NCBI GenBank assembly: GCA_964528565.1
Contig: CAZGSP010000033.1
Span: 1 to 10,724, forward strand
From: UBA10133 sp964528565
Lineage (GTDB): Bacteria; Patescibacteriota; Microgenomatia; UBA1400; MFAQ01
DNA: 10,724 bases
Direction of reading: 5' to 3'
A model generated the notes under the pieces. The model was not told where the DNA came from. It saw only the letters and a program-made list of their open reading frames with translations, and did no database searches. The position numbers and the translations under genes were made by a program. Shown piece after piece: positions 1 to 5,289 of the stretch. Every line of letters begins with the position of its first letter. The stretch's first letter is position 1.

Positions 1-47
1 GGAACCCCCCCCCGCCCGGCCGGCGGGCAGGCCTTACGGCGGGGTAG
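1..47. repeat. GC-rich palindrome next to a C/G homopolymer run
   Basis: The window opens with nine C (5-13) running into a GC-rich inverted repeat. CCCGCC (11-16) pairs with GGCGGG (22-27) across a five-base loop, and more GC-rich sequence (GCCTTACGGCGGGG) follows to about 45. Read on the minus strand, this is a palindrome beginning CCTGCC followed by a G run, the same arrangement as the hairpin plus G run inside ychF. It lies just past the stop of the minus-strand membrane gene. It may be a dispersed palindromic repeat, or the ragged edge of an assembly. Confidence 0.5.
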
Positions 48-54
48 TTTGAAG

Positions 55-414
55 CTAATAAAGGAGGAAGAAGAAGTGGCCCAGGAGGCCAAAGGTGTAG
101 CCGGCGACAATGGCGGCCGAAATGAAAAATCTAAACCTAAAGAAGTCGCCATGCAGATTGACTGTGTCGAAATTGAAAAAGAATTGCAAGGTTAACAGAT
201 ATCCGACAATACAGGTGATGATCAGGAAAAGAAGGGAGGCGCTTGCCGCGACGGGAACCCAGCCAATGAGGACGAAAATCAGCCAAATGACAATGTGGAG
301 AATGGTAAGGGCGCCTTCACCTTCATCGTCGTCACTTGTTTCCGAAATGAATTTTAGGAGAATGGTCAGGGGCGAAAAGAGTATATTCAAGATATTCGAG
401 ATGCGATTCTTCAC
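55..414 (-). CDS. small multi-pass membrane protein, function unknown
   Basis: A 119-residue protein that I do not recognise. Three strongly hydrophobic segments, about residues 35-53, 55-80 and 95-118, should cross the membrane. A hydrophobic, probably amphipathic N-terminal stretch (8-23) and a short acidic linker (SDDDEGE, 27-33) precede them. The start is GTG, chosen because AAAAGGAG (complement of 420-427) lies five bases upstream. An extended -10 box (TGATAAAAT, complement of 448-456) supports transcription away from the gene at 480. The plus-strand ORF overlapping it has none of these features and an unlikely Arg/Lys/Ser-rich composition. Real gene likely; function unknown. Confidence 0.75.
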   Translation of the reverse strand: MKNRISNILNILFSPLTILLKFISETSDDDEGEGALTILHIVIWLIFVLIGWVPVAASASLLFLIITCIVGYLLTLQFFFNFDTVNLHGDFFRFRFFISAAIVAGYTFGLLGHFFFLLY

Positions 415-447
415 GTTAACTCCTTTTGAAAGTCAAAGATCAGGAAG

Positions 448-456
448 ATTTTATCA
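448..456 (-). promoter_or_regulatory. extended -10 promoter for the minus-strand membrane gene
   Basis: On the minus strand the sequence reads TGATAAAAT, an extended -10 element (TGn plus TAAAAT), followed by the AAAAGGAG site and the GTG start at 414. No convincing -35 box is seen, which is usual for extended -10 promoters. Confidence 0.5.
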
Positions 457-463
457 CGAGCCA

Positions 464-469
464 TATGAT
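464..469 (+). promoter_or_regulatory. -10 box TATGAT upstream of the 480 gene
   Basis: TATGAT matches the -10 consensus at five of six positions and ends ten bases before the ATG at 480, so any 5' leader would be only a few bases long. A second possibility is TTGAAA (426-431) 17 bases before TTTTAT (449-454). No ribosome binding site precedes this gene, which agrees with a very short leader. Confidence 0.4.
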
Positions 470-479
470 AGACTGAAAT

Positions 480-1049
480 ATGAGCTCAAAAGTGATCTTG
501 GGGGTGGTGGTTGGAAGTGTTCTGACGTTGTCCGGATGGCAAGTGTATAGTTTGATGACTCGGGACCGTTTTGCCCGGGATCCGGAAGTGTTGGCCGATA
601 CCACAACCCGCACCCTTGAGGAGCGGGTCGCCTCGCTGGAAAACCGAGTTTTTGTCTTGGAAAGAAATGTCGGTCTGGTAAAACCCAAAAGTGGCGTTAC
701 GAAAAAGGAGCAGTATGTTCAACTTTCAGGTGGTTCGGTCACCGCCAGTGAGTGGACAAACATTCCCGGGACGGAGTTTTCTTTAGACACCTCACTTTAT
801 GGAGGATCGGTAGAGGTTTCCTGGCAGGGCTGGATAGACAATGGTTACGGCTCGGTAAGGATCTATGACGACACCAATCATCGGGCGGTGGACGGTAGTG
901 AAATATCGGTGAATAGCGGGGTGAAGTCCAGCTTTTACTCAAAGTCAATGTCCATTTGGAGAGGACAAAACCAGTACTATATTCAGGGTAAAAATCCATT
1001 GGGGGCGATCAGGGTTTCACAACCACGGCTAAGGATAGTAACGAGGTAG
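480..1049 (+). CDS. membrane-anchored coiled-coil protein with extracytoplasmic domain
   Basis: A 189-residue protein of unknown function. Residues 4-25 form one hydrophobic helix without a clear cleavage site, so it is probably an N-terminal anchor with the rest outside the cytoplasm. Residues 46-66 carry a clean heptad pattern (L46, V50, L53, V57, L60, V64), predicting a short coiled coil and hence a dimer or trimer. About residues 78-189 alternate polar and hydrophobic residues, are rich in Gly, Ser, Tyr and Trp, and look like an all-beta domain (for example SVEVSWQGWIDNGYGSVRI). It ends without a terminator, 58 bases before the Nudix gene. A surface or adhesion role is plausible but only inferred. 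Confidence 0.75.
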   Translation: MSSKVILGVVVGSVLTLSGWQVYSLMTRDRFARDPEVLADTTTRTLEERVASLENRVFVLERNVGLVKPKSGVTKKEQYVQLSGGSVTASEWTNIPGTEFSLDTSLYGGSVEVSWQGWIDNGYGSVRIYDDTNHRAVDGSEISVNSGVKSSFYSKSMSIWRGQNQYYIQGKNPLGAIRVSQPRLRIVTR

Positions 1050-1058
1050 TGATACAAT
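1050..1058 (+). promoter_or_regulatory. extended -10 promoter for the Nudix gene
   Basis: TGATACAAT is an extended -10 element (TGn plus TACAAT, five of six). It overlaps nothing upstream except the end of the 480 gene and would give a leader of about 40 bases, which holds the ribosome binding site at 1096-1102. Confidence 0.5.
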
Positions 1059-1095
1059 ATGGGACTGTACTTTGAGAGTTCAGATAACCAAGCCG

Positions 1096-1102
1096 AAGGA
1101 GG
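1096..1102 (+). promoter_or_regulatory. ribosome binding site that decides the Nudix start
   Basis: AAGGAGG with a five-base spacer (TTCTT) to the TTG at 1108. The site lies inside the longer reading frame that opens at 1072, so it argues for the internal, shorter start. Confidence 0.65.
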
Positions 1103-1107
1103 TTCTT

Positions 1108-1698
1108 TTGAGAAAATTAACCTATTTGAAAAGTAATCACACCGATAAAGTAGTGGCTAAGTTTGGGAAAGATGGTTGGATCAAGGTTCTTCTGCGTACG
1201 ATCACCCACAAAAATTTTGATGGTGGGGTGACGGTATATGGTTTCCCCTGGGTGGTTTTGGAGAGGGGAGACTCGGTGGCCATTTTGATTCATGACGTGG
1301 CCAAAGACGAAGTGATACTGGTTCAACAGTTCCGTCCCGCCATTCTGCGGACCATCTTTGAGCTTCCGGCGGGTACATTGAAACCCGATGAAGCCAGAAT
1401 TAGTTGTGTATATAGGGAGGTTTATGAAGAGGTTGGTGTGAATGTTTCCGACGTAGAGATGTTTTCCACCTTCTATGCGTCTCCGGGAGCGACTTCGGAA
1501 AGAATCTTCATGTATTACGCCCCCGTCTCAAATCTTGGACCCGACGGAATGTTTGGCGGACTTAAAGAAGAGGGGGAGAATATTCAAAAAGTGGTTCTGT
1601 CGGTCGACGAAGCTTTGGAGATGGTTGAAGCCTGTGAGATTGATGACGCCAAGACCATCCTGGCCTTGCTTTGGCTCAAAGATCAACGAAAAAAGTAG
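1108..1698 (+). CDS. Nudix hydrolase, ADP-ribose pyrophosphatase type
   Basis: A 196-residue Nudix enzyme, probably hydrolysing ADP-ribose or a similar nucleoside diphosphate derivative to AMP plus a sugar phosphate. A perfect Nudix box (G-x5-E-x7-R-E-V-Y-E-E-V-G-V) spans residues 89-111 and supplies the metal-binding glutamates. A proline 15 residues after the box, in the segment ASPGATSE, is the known mark of the ADP-ribose pyrophosphatase subgroup. I chose the TTG at 1108 because AAGGAGG (1096-1102) lies five bases before it. An in-frame TTG at 1072 would add 12 residues but has no ribosome binding site. A terminator follows at once, so the gene seems to be transcribed on its own. Family certain; substrate inferred. 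Confidence 0.9.
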   Translation: MRKLTYLKSNHTDKVVAKFGKDGWIKVLLRTITHKNFDGGVTVYGFPWVVLERGDSVAILIHDVAKDEVILVQQFRPAILRTIFELPAGTLKPDEARISCVYREVYEEVGVNVSDVEMFSTFYASPGATSERIFMYYAPVSNLGPDGMFGGLKEEGENIQKVVLSVDEALEMVEACEIDDAKTILALLWLKDQRKK

Positions 1699-1709
1699 TA
1701 TTAAATTGT

Positions 1710-1746
1710 CCAGGCGTGAGACGAAAGTCAAAGGCCTGGTTTTTTT
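1710..1746 (+). terminator. intrinsic terminator after the Nudix gene
   Basis: CCAGGC (1710-1715) pairs with GCCTGG (1734-1739), followed at once by seven T (1740-1746). The 18-base interior is not an open loop: it holds a second small hairpin, GAC-GAAA-GTC with a GNRA tetraloop. The terminator at 2329-2365 is built the same way. Confidence 0.85.
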
Positions 1747-1787
1747 GCCTGGATTTGGGGTAGAATTGGGGGCAGATCTTTGAAATT

Positions 1788-1795
1788 AGGAGGTG
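1788..1795 (+). promoter_or_regulatory. strong ribosome binding site for the nuclease-like gene
   Basis: AGGAGGTG six bases before a TTG codon at 1802 fixes the start. A TAGAAT hexamer at 1761-1766 is a possible -10 box, with no clear -35. Confidence 0.6.
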
Positions 1796-1801
1796 TGATA
1801 T

Positions 1802-2323
1802 TTGAACCGGCCCGAATTGGTCGATCCGGACGAACGAGGTAAAGCGTCATGCAGAACCGTTGGCGAAGTCTTTGAAGACAGACCTTGGGTGATCAAGGTT
1901 AGGGAAACAGGAAAAAATAGCCCGGATGATCAAAGGGGTATCGATATGTTTGTCCGGGCAGAACCGGCTCTATTGAGGATTTTGAAGATCGATGGTGGAA
2001 AAAATGTTCTTTCGGTGCAAATCAAGTCGGCGGCAAAAGGGGTAAACTCTTTTGTCCACAAACACTCCAAACAGGGAAGATTCTTCAATAAATACGAAAA
2101 AAGCCATCTGTTTGTTTTGTGCGGCATGGAAGAGAAAGATTTGGTTCTGGCCGACATTGTCGGACAGATGGTGGCTCATGTTCGCATTTTTGGAATGAAC
2201 GAAAAGAAAATCTTGAATCATCTTAAAAGTTTTGGAGACAAGGCGGCAGTAGCCGCTTACGGGAGAAACAAGGTGATATTGCTTTTCCGCTGGTATGGAC
2301 CACACCTACCTTCTTTGAGATAG
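1802..2323 (+). CDS. probable PD-(D/E)XK-fold nuclease-like protein
   Basis: A 173-residue protein with the layout of a PD-(D/E)XK nuclease core. E22 lies in an N-terminal helix, D48 sits in the segment RGIDMFV, and Q73-I-K75 ends a beta strand (LSVQIKS). This matches the E...D...(E/Q)xK pattern of the fold, with Q in place of the usual acidic residue, a change known in several nuclease families. Family membership is inferred from motif spacing only. The start is TTG, set by AGGAGGTG at 1788-1795. The gene has its own terminator. Possible roles are DNA repair, recombination or a stand-alone restriction-type nuclease. Nothing nearby (methylase, helicase) supports a classical restriction system. 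Confidence 0.7.
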   Translation: MNRPELVDPDERGKASCRTVGEVFEDRPWVIKVRETGKNSPDDQRGIDMFVRAEPALLRILKIDGGKNVLSVQIKSAAKGVNSFVHKHSKQGRFFNKYEKSHLFVLCGMEEKDLVLADIVGQMVAHVRIFGMNEKKILNHLKSFGDKAAVAAYGRNKVILLFRWYGPHLPSLR

Positions 2324-2328
2324 TTATT

Positions 2329-2365
2329 ACCGGGTTTGAGACGCCAGTCTTCAGCCCGGTTTTTT
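2329..2365 (+). terminator. intrinsic terminator with nested hairpin
   Basis: ACCGGG (2329-2334) pairs with CCCGGT (2355-2360) and a run of T follows (2360-2365). The interior contains GAGAC-GCCA-GTCT, an inner hairpin, so the whole folds as a long bulged stem. It ends transcription of the nuclease-like gene and faces the minus-strand terminator next to it. Confidence 0.85.
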
Positions 2366-2369
2366 GCGT

Positions 2370-2397
2370 AAAAAAACCTCCACTTTTTAGGTGGAGG
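2370..2397 (-). terminator. intrinsic terminator of the minus-strand block
   Basis: On the minus strand, CCTCCAC (complement of 2391-2397) and GTGGAGG (complement of 2377-2383) form a 7-bp stem with a seven-base loop. Seven T follow (complement of 2370-2376). It lies just past the stop of the small membrane gene, back to back with the plus-strand terminator. Confidence 0.88.
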
Positions 2398-2409
2398 GTT
2401 AAAAGAATA

Positions 2410-2661
2410 CTATTTCGTCGCAGCCGGTTTGACGGCGGCGATCATCCAGATGAGGGCGCCGATCATGACGAGATCCAGGAAGATGAGCAGACCGGAAACA
2501 GAGGCGATAGTGCCACCGGTGGCACCGACAACCAGCCCAATAATGACCCCAAGCGTAAGACCAATACCAATGGGTAACAGGCCCCAGCCCCAGCCTTTCT
2601 TGGCTTTACCAAAACGTGAACAAGCCCAACCGGTCAAAATGATCTCAATTATCAGTAACAT
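2410..2661 (-). CDS. small three-helix membrane protein
   Basis: An 83-residue, very hydrophobic protein that I do not recognise. Hydrophobic segments at about 1-13, 27-48 and 52-77 are separated by a basic, glycine- and tryptophan-rich turn (FGKAKKGWGWG, about 17-27). The glycine-rich helices (GIGLTLGVIIGLVVGATGG) suggest close helix packing and oligomers. The ATG start is supported by AAGGAG eight bases upstream (complement of 2670-2675). An extended -10 promoter lies at 2717-2725, and a hairpin sits at the very start of the expected mRNA. A strong minus-strand terminator follows the stop. Gene well supported; function unknown. Confidence 0.8.
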   Translation of the reverse strand: MLLIIEIILTGWACSRFGKAKKGWGWGLLPIGIGLTLGVIIGLVVGATGGTIASVSGLLIFLDLVMIGALIWMIAAVKPAATK

Positions 2662-2692
2662 GGTGATCTCTCCTTCTCATGTTGGGAATGTA

Positions 2693-2712
2693 CTCGAGCT
2701 TTCGCTCTTGAG
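2693..2712 (-). promoter_or_regulatory. hairpin at the 5' end of the predicted leader
   Basis: On the minus strand, GAGC-GAAA-GCTC forms a 4-bp stem capped by a GNRA tetraloop, with further pairing of the flanking CTC and GAG across a two-base bulge. It lies right after the -10 box at 2717-2722, so the transcript should begin within or at it. A 5'-terminal hairpin may protect the mRNA. Confidence 0.4.
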
Positions 2713-2716
2713 GCAA

Positions 2717-2725
2717 ATTATATCA
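2717..2725 (-). promoter_or_regulatory. perfect extended -10 promoter TGATATAAT
   Basis: The minus strand reads TGATATAAT: TGn joined to a perfect TATAAT. It overlaps the TGA stop codon of the upstream zinc-ribbon gene and should drive the small membrane gene at 2661. No -35 box is evident. Confidence 0.65.
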
Positions 2726-3079
2726 CCGCGACTGAATGGGGAACGGCGGTCTGGTATTGGAGGTCAGGGAAGAGGTTATTTTCCTTCCGCAAACGGAACA
2801 GAAGTTACCTGTTTGATCCGGGTGATCGAGACAGTAGCCCACTTCGACAGCCAGAACCGCATTAATATCTTTTGCTACGGAAGCAAGCGAGGCCCCCGGG
2901 AGGATCGTAACGGTGAAGTTGTGAGCGGTTAGTTCCCTGATTTCCGGCGGATCGGAGAAGTAAAAACCGTTGTAATGGAGAACAATGCCGTTTGGAAGCA
3001 AGATTTTTCGTCGAATGGTGTCTTTGGTGATGGTGTAGTTTACCTGATTCCATACGAACGGAACTCGGATATTGGGCAT
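2723..3079 (-). CDS. zinc-ribbon protein, shorter tandem paralogue
   Basis: A 118-residue protein of a family I do not recognise. Residues 1-61 form a conserved, probably beta-rich domain (NGIVLHYNGFYFSDPPEIREL). A helical stretch follows, then a zinc-binding knuckle set C83, H86, C94, C97 in CLDHPDQTGNFCSVCG. It aligns without gaps to residues 1-101 of the gene at 3125-3604, which carries a second zinc ribbon missing here; after residue 101 this copy has an unrelated 17-residue tail. The ribosome binding site AAGGAGG (complement of 3090-3096) and the bases up to ATGCCC are identical to the paralogue's. A TATACT box (complement of 3104-3109) could give it its own promoter. Zinc binding is inferred from the cysteine pattern. 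Confidence 0.8.
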   Translation of the reverse strand: MPNIRVPFVWNQVNYTITKDTIRRKILLPNGIVLHYNGFYFSDPPEIRELTAHNFTVTILPGASLASVAKDINAVLAVEVGYCLDHPDQTGNFCSVCGRKITSSLTSNTRPPFPIQSR

Positions 3080-3124
3080 TTTTAACGTACCTCCTTGGTA
3101 AAGAGTATATTGTCAAAATTGTTA

Positions 3125-3604
3125 TCAACTATATCGGTGGACCCAGAAAAGTTTTCCTTTACAGCTTGGACACTCCTCGCCTTGGACTTTTTTGTAATCG
3201 AGTGGTTGGTGACAATGAGGACAAGGGTCATCACTCTTTACTGCCAAAGTAACTGTTCCCATAATGGGAAAGGGTTTTGGCGGGGAAATCTTTGGAGTAG
3301 TAATTCGTTGTCCGCAAATGGAGCAGAAGTTACCGGTTTGATCCGGATGGTTGGGACAGAAGCCCAGCTCGATCGCCAGAAGCGCATTAAGATCGAGAGC
3401 CACTGAAAGAAGCGGGGTTTCAGGTAAGATGGAAACAGTGAAACGAAGTGCGGTGAGATCTTTGATTGTGGGAGGATCGGAAAAATAAAAGCTGTTGAAA
3501 CTAAGGACAATGCCATTTGGAAGCAAAATATTCCGTCGGACCGTATCTGTGGGGATAGTATATATTACGTTATTCCACGTAAACTGAGCGCGATTTTTGG
3601 GCAT
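3125..3604 (-). CDS. double zinc-ribbon protein, longer tandem paralogue
   Basis: A 159-residue protein. Residues 1-61 are the same novel N-terminal domain as in the neighbour (NGIVLSFNSFYFSDPPTIKDL). Then come a first zinc site C83, H86, C94, C97, a proline-rich linker (about 103-115), and a second four-cysteine ribbon C128, C131, C145, C148 near the C terminus. The frame stays open for 56 codons upstream, but the true start is the ATG at 3604: it has AGGAGG ten bases upstream and matches the paralogue's start, and the longer frame would run into the divergent gene at 3699. An extended -10 box lies at 3640-3648. Function unknown; the ribbons suggest nucleic-acid or protein binding. Confidence 0.82.
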   Translation of the reverse strand: MPKNRAQFTWNNVIYTIPTDTVRRNILLPNGIVLSFNSFYFSDPPTIKDLTALRFTVSILPETPLLSVALDLNALLAIELGFCPNHPDQTGNFCSICGQRITTPKISPPKPFPIMGTVTLAVKSDDPCPHCHQPLDYKKVQGEECPSCKGKLFWVHRYS

Positions 3605-3639
3605 TTTTAACGTACCTCCTGTGAGAAAAGATACTCCAG

Positions 3640-3648
3640 ATTGTATCA
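3640..3648 (-). promoter_or_regulatory. extended -10 promoter for the zinc-ribbon genes
   Basis: The minus strand reads TGATACAAT, identical to the element ahead of the Nudix gene. It should drive the gene at 3604 and perhaps its paralogue downstream. Confidence 0.55.
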
Positions 3649-3685
3649 CGGCCATGTCGGAACGGCGCGGGTGTTGATTTGAGGT

Positions 3686-3691
3686 TATAAT
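3686..3691 (+). promoter_or_regulatory. perfect -10 box predicting a leaderless mRNA
   Basis: TATAAT ends exactly seven bases before the ATG at 3699, so transcription should start at or beside the A of the start codon. No ribosome binding site is present. Divergent from the zinc-ribbon promoter. Confidence 0.6.
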
Positions 3692-3698
3692 TTTCTTA

Positions 3699-3902
3699 AT
3701 GCAGAAGGATGTAAAGAACACGATACGGACATTTTTCGGAGTTTTTCTCATTGTTTTTGGTATAGCCGGCATGATCTTGCCTGTTTTGCCCGGCTGGTGG
3801 GTGGCGCTTATCGGCCTTCAGATACTTGGGTGGACAATGGTGATCGACCGCCACAAACCCTGGCGGGAAATAATTCATTTCAAGCATAAGTCGCGATCGT
3901 GA
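3699..3902 (+). CDS. small PGPGW-type transmembrane protein
   Basis: A 67-residue membrane protein. Two hydrophobic helices (about 11-27 and 34-49) flank a proline/glycine/tryptophan turn PVLPGWW at 28-34. The segment GIAGMILPVLPGWWVALIGLQILG resembles the small PGPGW family of putative transmembrane proteins, whose function is unknown. The C terminus is basic (HKPWREIIHFKHKSRS), so it probably stays in the cytoplasm. A perfect TATAAT ends seven bases before the ATG, predicting a leaderless transcript. Family assignment is from memory of the motif. Confidence 0.75.
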   Translation: MQKDVKNTIRTFFGVFLIVFGIAGMILPVLPGWWVALIGLQILGWTMVIDRHKPWREIIHFKHKSRS

Positions 3903-3918
3903 TGCTGTTTCACTTTTT
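3899..3918 (+). terminator. weak candidate terminator
   Basis: GTGA (3899-3902) pairs with TCAC (3910-3913) and five T follow. The stem is only four pairs, so termination would be weak. It overlaps the stop codon of the PGPGW gene. Confidence 0.25.
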
Positions 3919-3940
3919 GAGATTGGGGACATGTCTTTGA

Positions 3941-3949
3941 TGGTATACT
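3941..3949 (+). promoter_or_regulatory. extended -10 promoter predicting a leaderless deaminase mRNA
   Basis: TGGTATACT (TGn plus TATACT) ends seven bases before the ATG at 3957. Under this reading the in-frame TTG at 3951 lies upstream of the transcription start and cannot be the start codon. Confidence 0.6.
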
Positions 3950-3956
3950 TTTGGAC

Positions 3957-4943
3957 ATGCGAAAGGAATTCTTTCTGCCATTCGAAATAGCTTCGAGAGA
4001 AAGTGTTTTGAGTCTGGAAAATATCGAAAGGTACTGGAGACTAATGTTAAGGGCAAAAGAAGCCAAAGCTTATCCAAATCAATCAGGTTTTTATGTAAAA
4101 ACGGCAGGGTTCGCCGTGGACGGAACGGAGTATTTGGGTGGTAATAAGGAATATGCATTTAGCGACGCATTTATTCACGGTGAGACGGCGGTGGTTTCCG
4201 GTCTAAGAGATTTAACAAATAGCCCTATTGAAGCCATATGCTGGTACAAAAAAGAAGGGGAGATCGTGACACCGGAAAGTTTTGGTTGTCCTTGTGGTAA
4301 TTGTCGGGATGTTTTGCGACATTATTGTGATTTGAACACGGTTTTACTTAACGGAAACGAAACGGGTGCTGTCTATGCCCAGTTAAAGGACTATTTGTTT
4401 GAGAATTTTAGGAGAGAGAGTTTGAGTAAAGTTCATGAGGAAGGAGTTGTCGAAGCATTGAAAGCGCAGGAATTGGCGATAGATGTTTATCTGACGGAAG
4501 AATTAAAAAGCAAGGTGTATGGAGCAGCCATTGTGGCGGAGGACGGCACGATTTGGAAGGGATCGCAGTATTCCAATTGTGGTTATGATGCCGTTACCCC
4601 GGTCCTGTCGGCAGTCATGAACTGGAGAAACAGTTATCCACGAGGGTCGGTATCCGAAAAACATCTGCAATTGTCCAGATTGGTGATTGCAGGCGGGTCG
4701 GGAATGGGCACCCCGCTTTACCGTGACAGACAAGCAATCCTGGAATTGGATGAAATACTAAGAATGTTCAAGAGAAGTAATAGTCCGTTAAGAGTAGAGA
4801 TCGTGAAAGTTGGTAAGAATGTCGAAGCTTATGAAACCAATGTAGAGGAGTGGCTGCCTCACCCATTTTCACCGGGTGCTTTCAGAATGGATGATGTTTT
4901 GGAGGCCCAACTTGGGCAACTTATTAGAGTTATGCGTGACTGA
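3957..4943 (+). CDS. two-domain cytidine-deaminase-like enzyme
   Basis: A 328-residue protein with the layout of two-domain cytidine deaminases such as E. coli Cdd. The N-terminal domain has the zinc site H74-G75-E76 and P112-C113-G114-N115-C116: H74, C113 and C116 as ligands and E76 as proton shuttle, as in the family's H-x-E...PCxxC motif. The usual alanine after the histidine is glycine here. The second domain (about 185-328) repeats the fold start (VYGAAIVAEDGTIWKGSQYSN) but lacks the zinc motif, so it is probably structural. LPHPFSPGAF near the end resembles the LPxAFGP segment of cytidine deaminases. Likely role: pyrimidine salvage, deaminating cytidine or deoxycytidine. Divergence leaves the substrate open. 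Confidence 0.82.
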   Translation: MRKEFFLPFEIASRESVLSLENIERYWRLMLRAKEAKAYPNQSGFYVKTAGFAVDGTEYLGGNKEYAFSDAFIHGETAVVSGLRDLTNSPIEAICWYKKEGEIVTPESFGCPCGNCRDVLRHYCDLNTVLLNGNETGAVYAQLKDYLFENFRRESLSKVHEEGVVEALKAQELAIDVYLTEELKSKVYGAAIVAEDGTIWKGSQYSNCGYDAVTPVLSAVMNWRNSYPRGSVSEKHLQLSRLVIAGGSGMGTPLYRDRQAILELDEILRMFKRSNSPLRVEIVKVGKNVEAYETNVEEWLPHPFSPGAFRMDDVLEAQLGQLIRVMRD

Positions 4944-5067
4944 AAATGAATGTTAGTACCACACCATTAGTCTTCCCGTTACTTTCTAGGCACAGCAATT
5001 AAGATTTCAAAGTATTTGGTTCATAATGACGATTGCGTTTTATGAAAAGAGATGTTATTCTTAGACC
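4944..5067 (+). other. A/T-rich intergenic region before the HTH-HEPN operon
   Basis: No gene and no clear terminator for the deaminase is visible in these 124 bases. Base composition turns visibly more A/T-rich from here to about 6600. The only element I can support is the promoter at its 3' end. Confidence 0.5.
5033..5061 (+). promoter_or_regulatory. promoter of the HTH-HEPN operon
   Basis: TTGCGT (5033-5038), a 17-base spacer, then TATTCT (5056-5061) with an upstream TGT (5053-5055), that is an extended -10. The box ends six bases before the ATG at 5068, predicting a leaderless first gene. Autoregulation by one of the encoded HTH proteins is likely by analogy with toxin-antitoxin operons, but I see no clear operator. 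Confidence 0.5.
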
Positions 5068-5289
5068 ATGTCAGACATATCAAATAACGAAATTGTTGAA
5101 AGGTTGGATACTTTAATAAAAGTTACCGCTGCAAGCGTAATTCAAGGAAAGCCTTTTCGAGAACAAGTGGCGTTCCTTTCATTTGCTGGTCTCCAACCCA
5201 AGGATATTGCAGAAATATTGGGAAAAACCTCTAATCATGTGAGCGTGACTTTGTCAGAAATAAAAAAGCAGAAAGCTAATGCCAAATAA
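5068..5289 (+). CDS. small HTH protein, paralogue 1 of the HEPN operon
   Basis: A 73-residue protein. An N-terminal helix (NEIVERLDTLIKVTAASVIQG, residues 6-26) precedes a helix-turn-helix resembling sigma-70 region 4 or LuxR-type HTHs: an arginine/glutamine lead-in, then FAGLQPKDIAEILGKTSNHVSVTLSEIKK (residues 39-68). It is clearly homologous to the third gene (5591-5803), sharing LDxxxK near the N terminus and GxxPxxIAxIxxKxxNxV in the HTH. The N-terminal helix may mediate dimers. First gene of the operon, with an extended -10 promoter six bases before the ATG. Its last 11 bases overlap the next gene, so the two are probably translationally coupled. Likely a transcriptional regulator or antitoxin. 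Confidence 0.8.
   Translation: MSDISNNEIVERLDTLIKVTAASVIQGKPFREQVAFLSFAGLQPKDIAEILGKTSNHVSVTLSEIKKQKANAK

Noticed and set aside
110..550. A 146-codon plus-strand frame overlapping the first two genes
   Set aside because: Its translation is an Arg/Met/Ser-rich sequence typical of an antisense shadow. The opposite strand encodes clear membrane helices with a ribosome binding site and promoter, and the frame runs into the gene at 480.
1072..1107. TTG at 1072 as the start of the Nudix protein
   Set aside because: No ribosome binding site precedes it, whereas AAGGAGG five bases before the in-frame TTG at 1108 is close to ideal. Kept as an alternative only.
2429..2932. A 167-codon plus-strand frame across two minus-strand genes
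   Set aside because: Low-complexity, proline-rich translation antisense to a well supported membrane gene and a zinc-ribbon gene. It also crosses their intergenic promoter.
3605..3772. Upstream extension of the longer zinc-ribbon protein to 3772
   Set aside because: AGGAGG and the identical paralogue start place initiation at 3604. The extension would cross the promoter and coding region of the divergent PGPGW gene.
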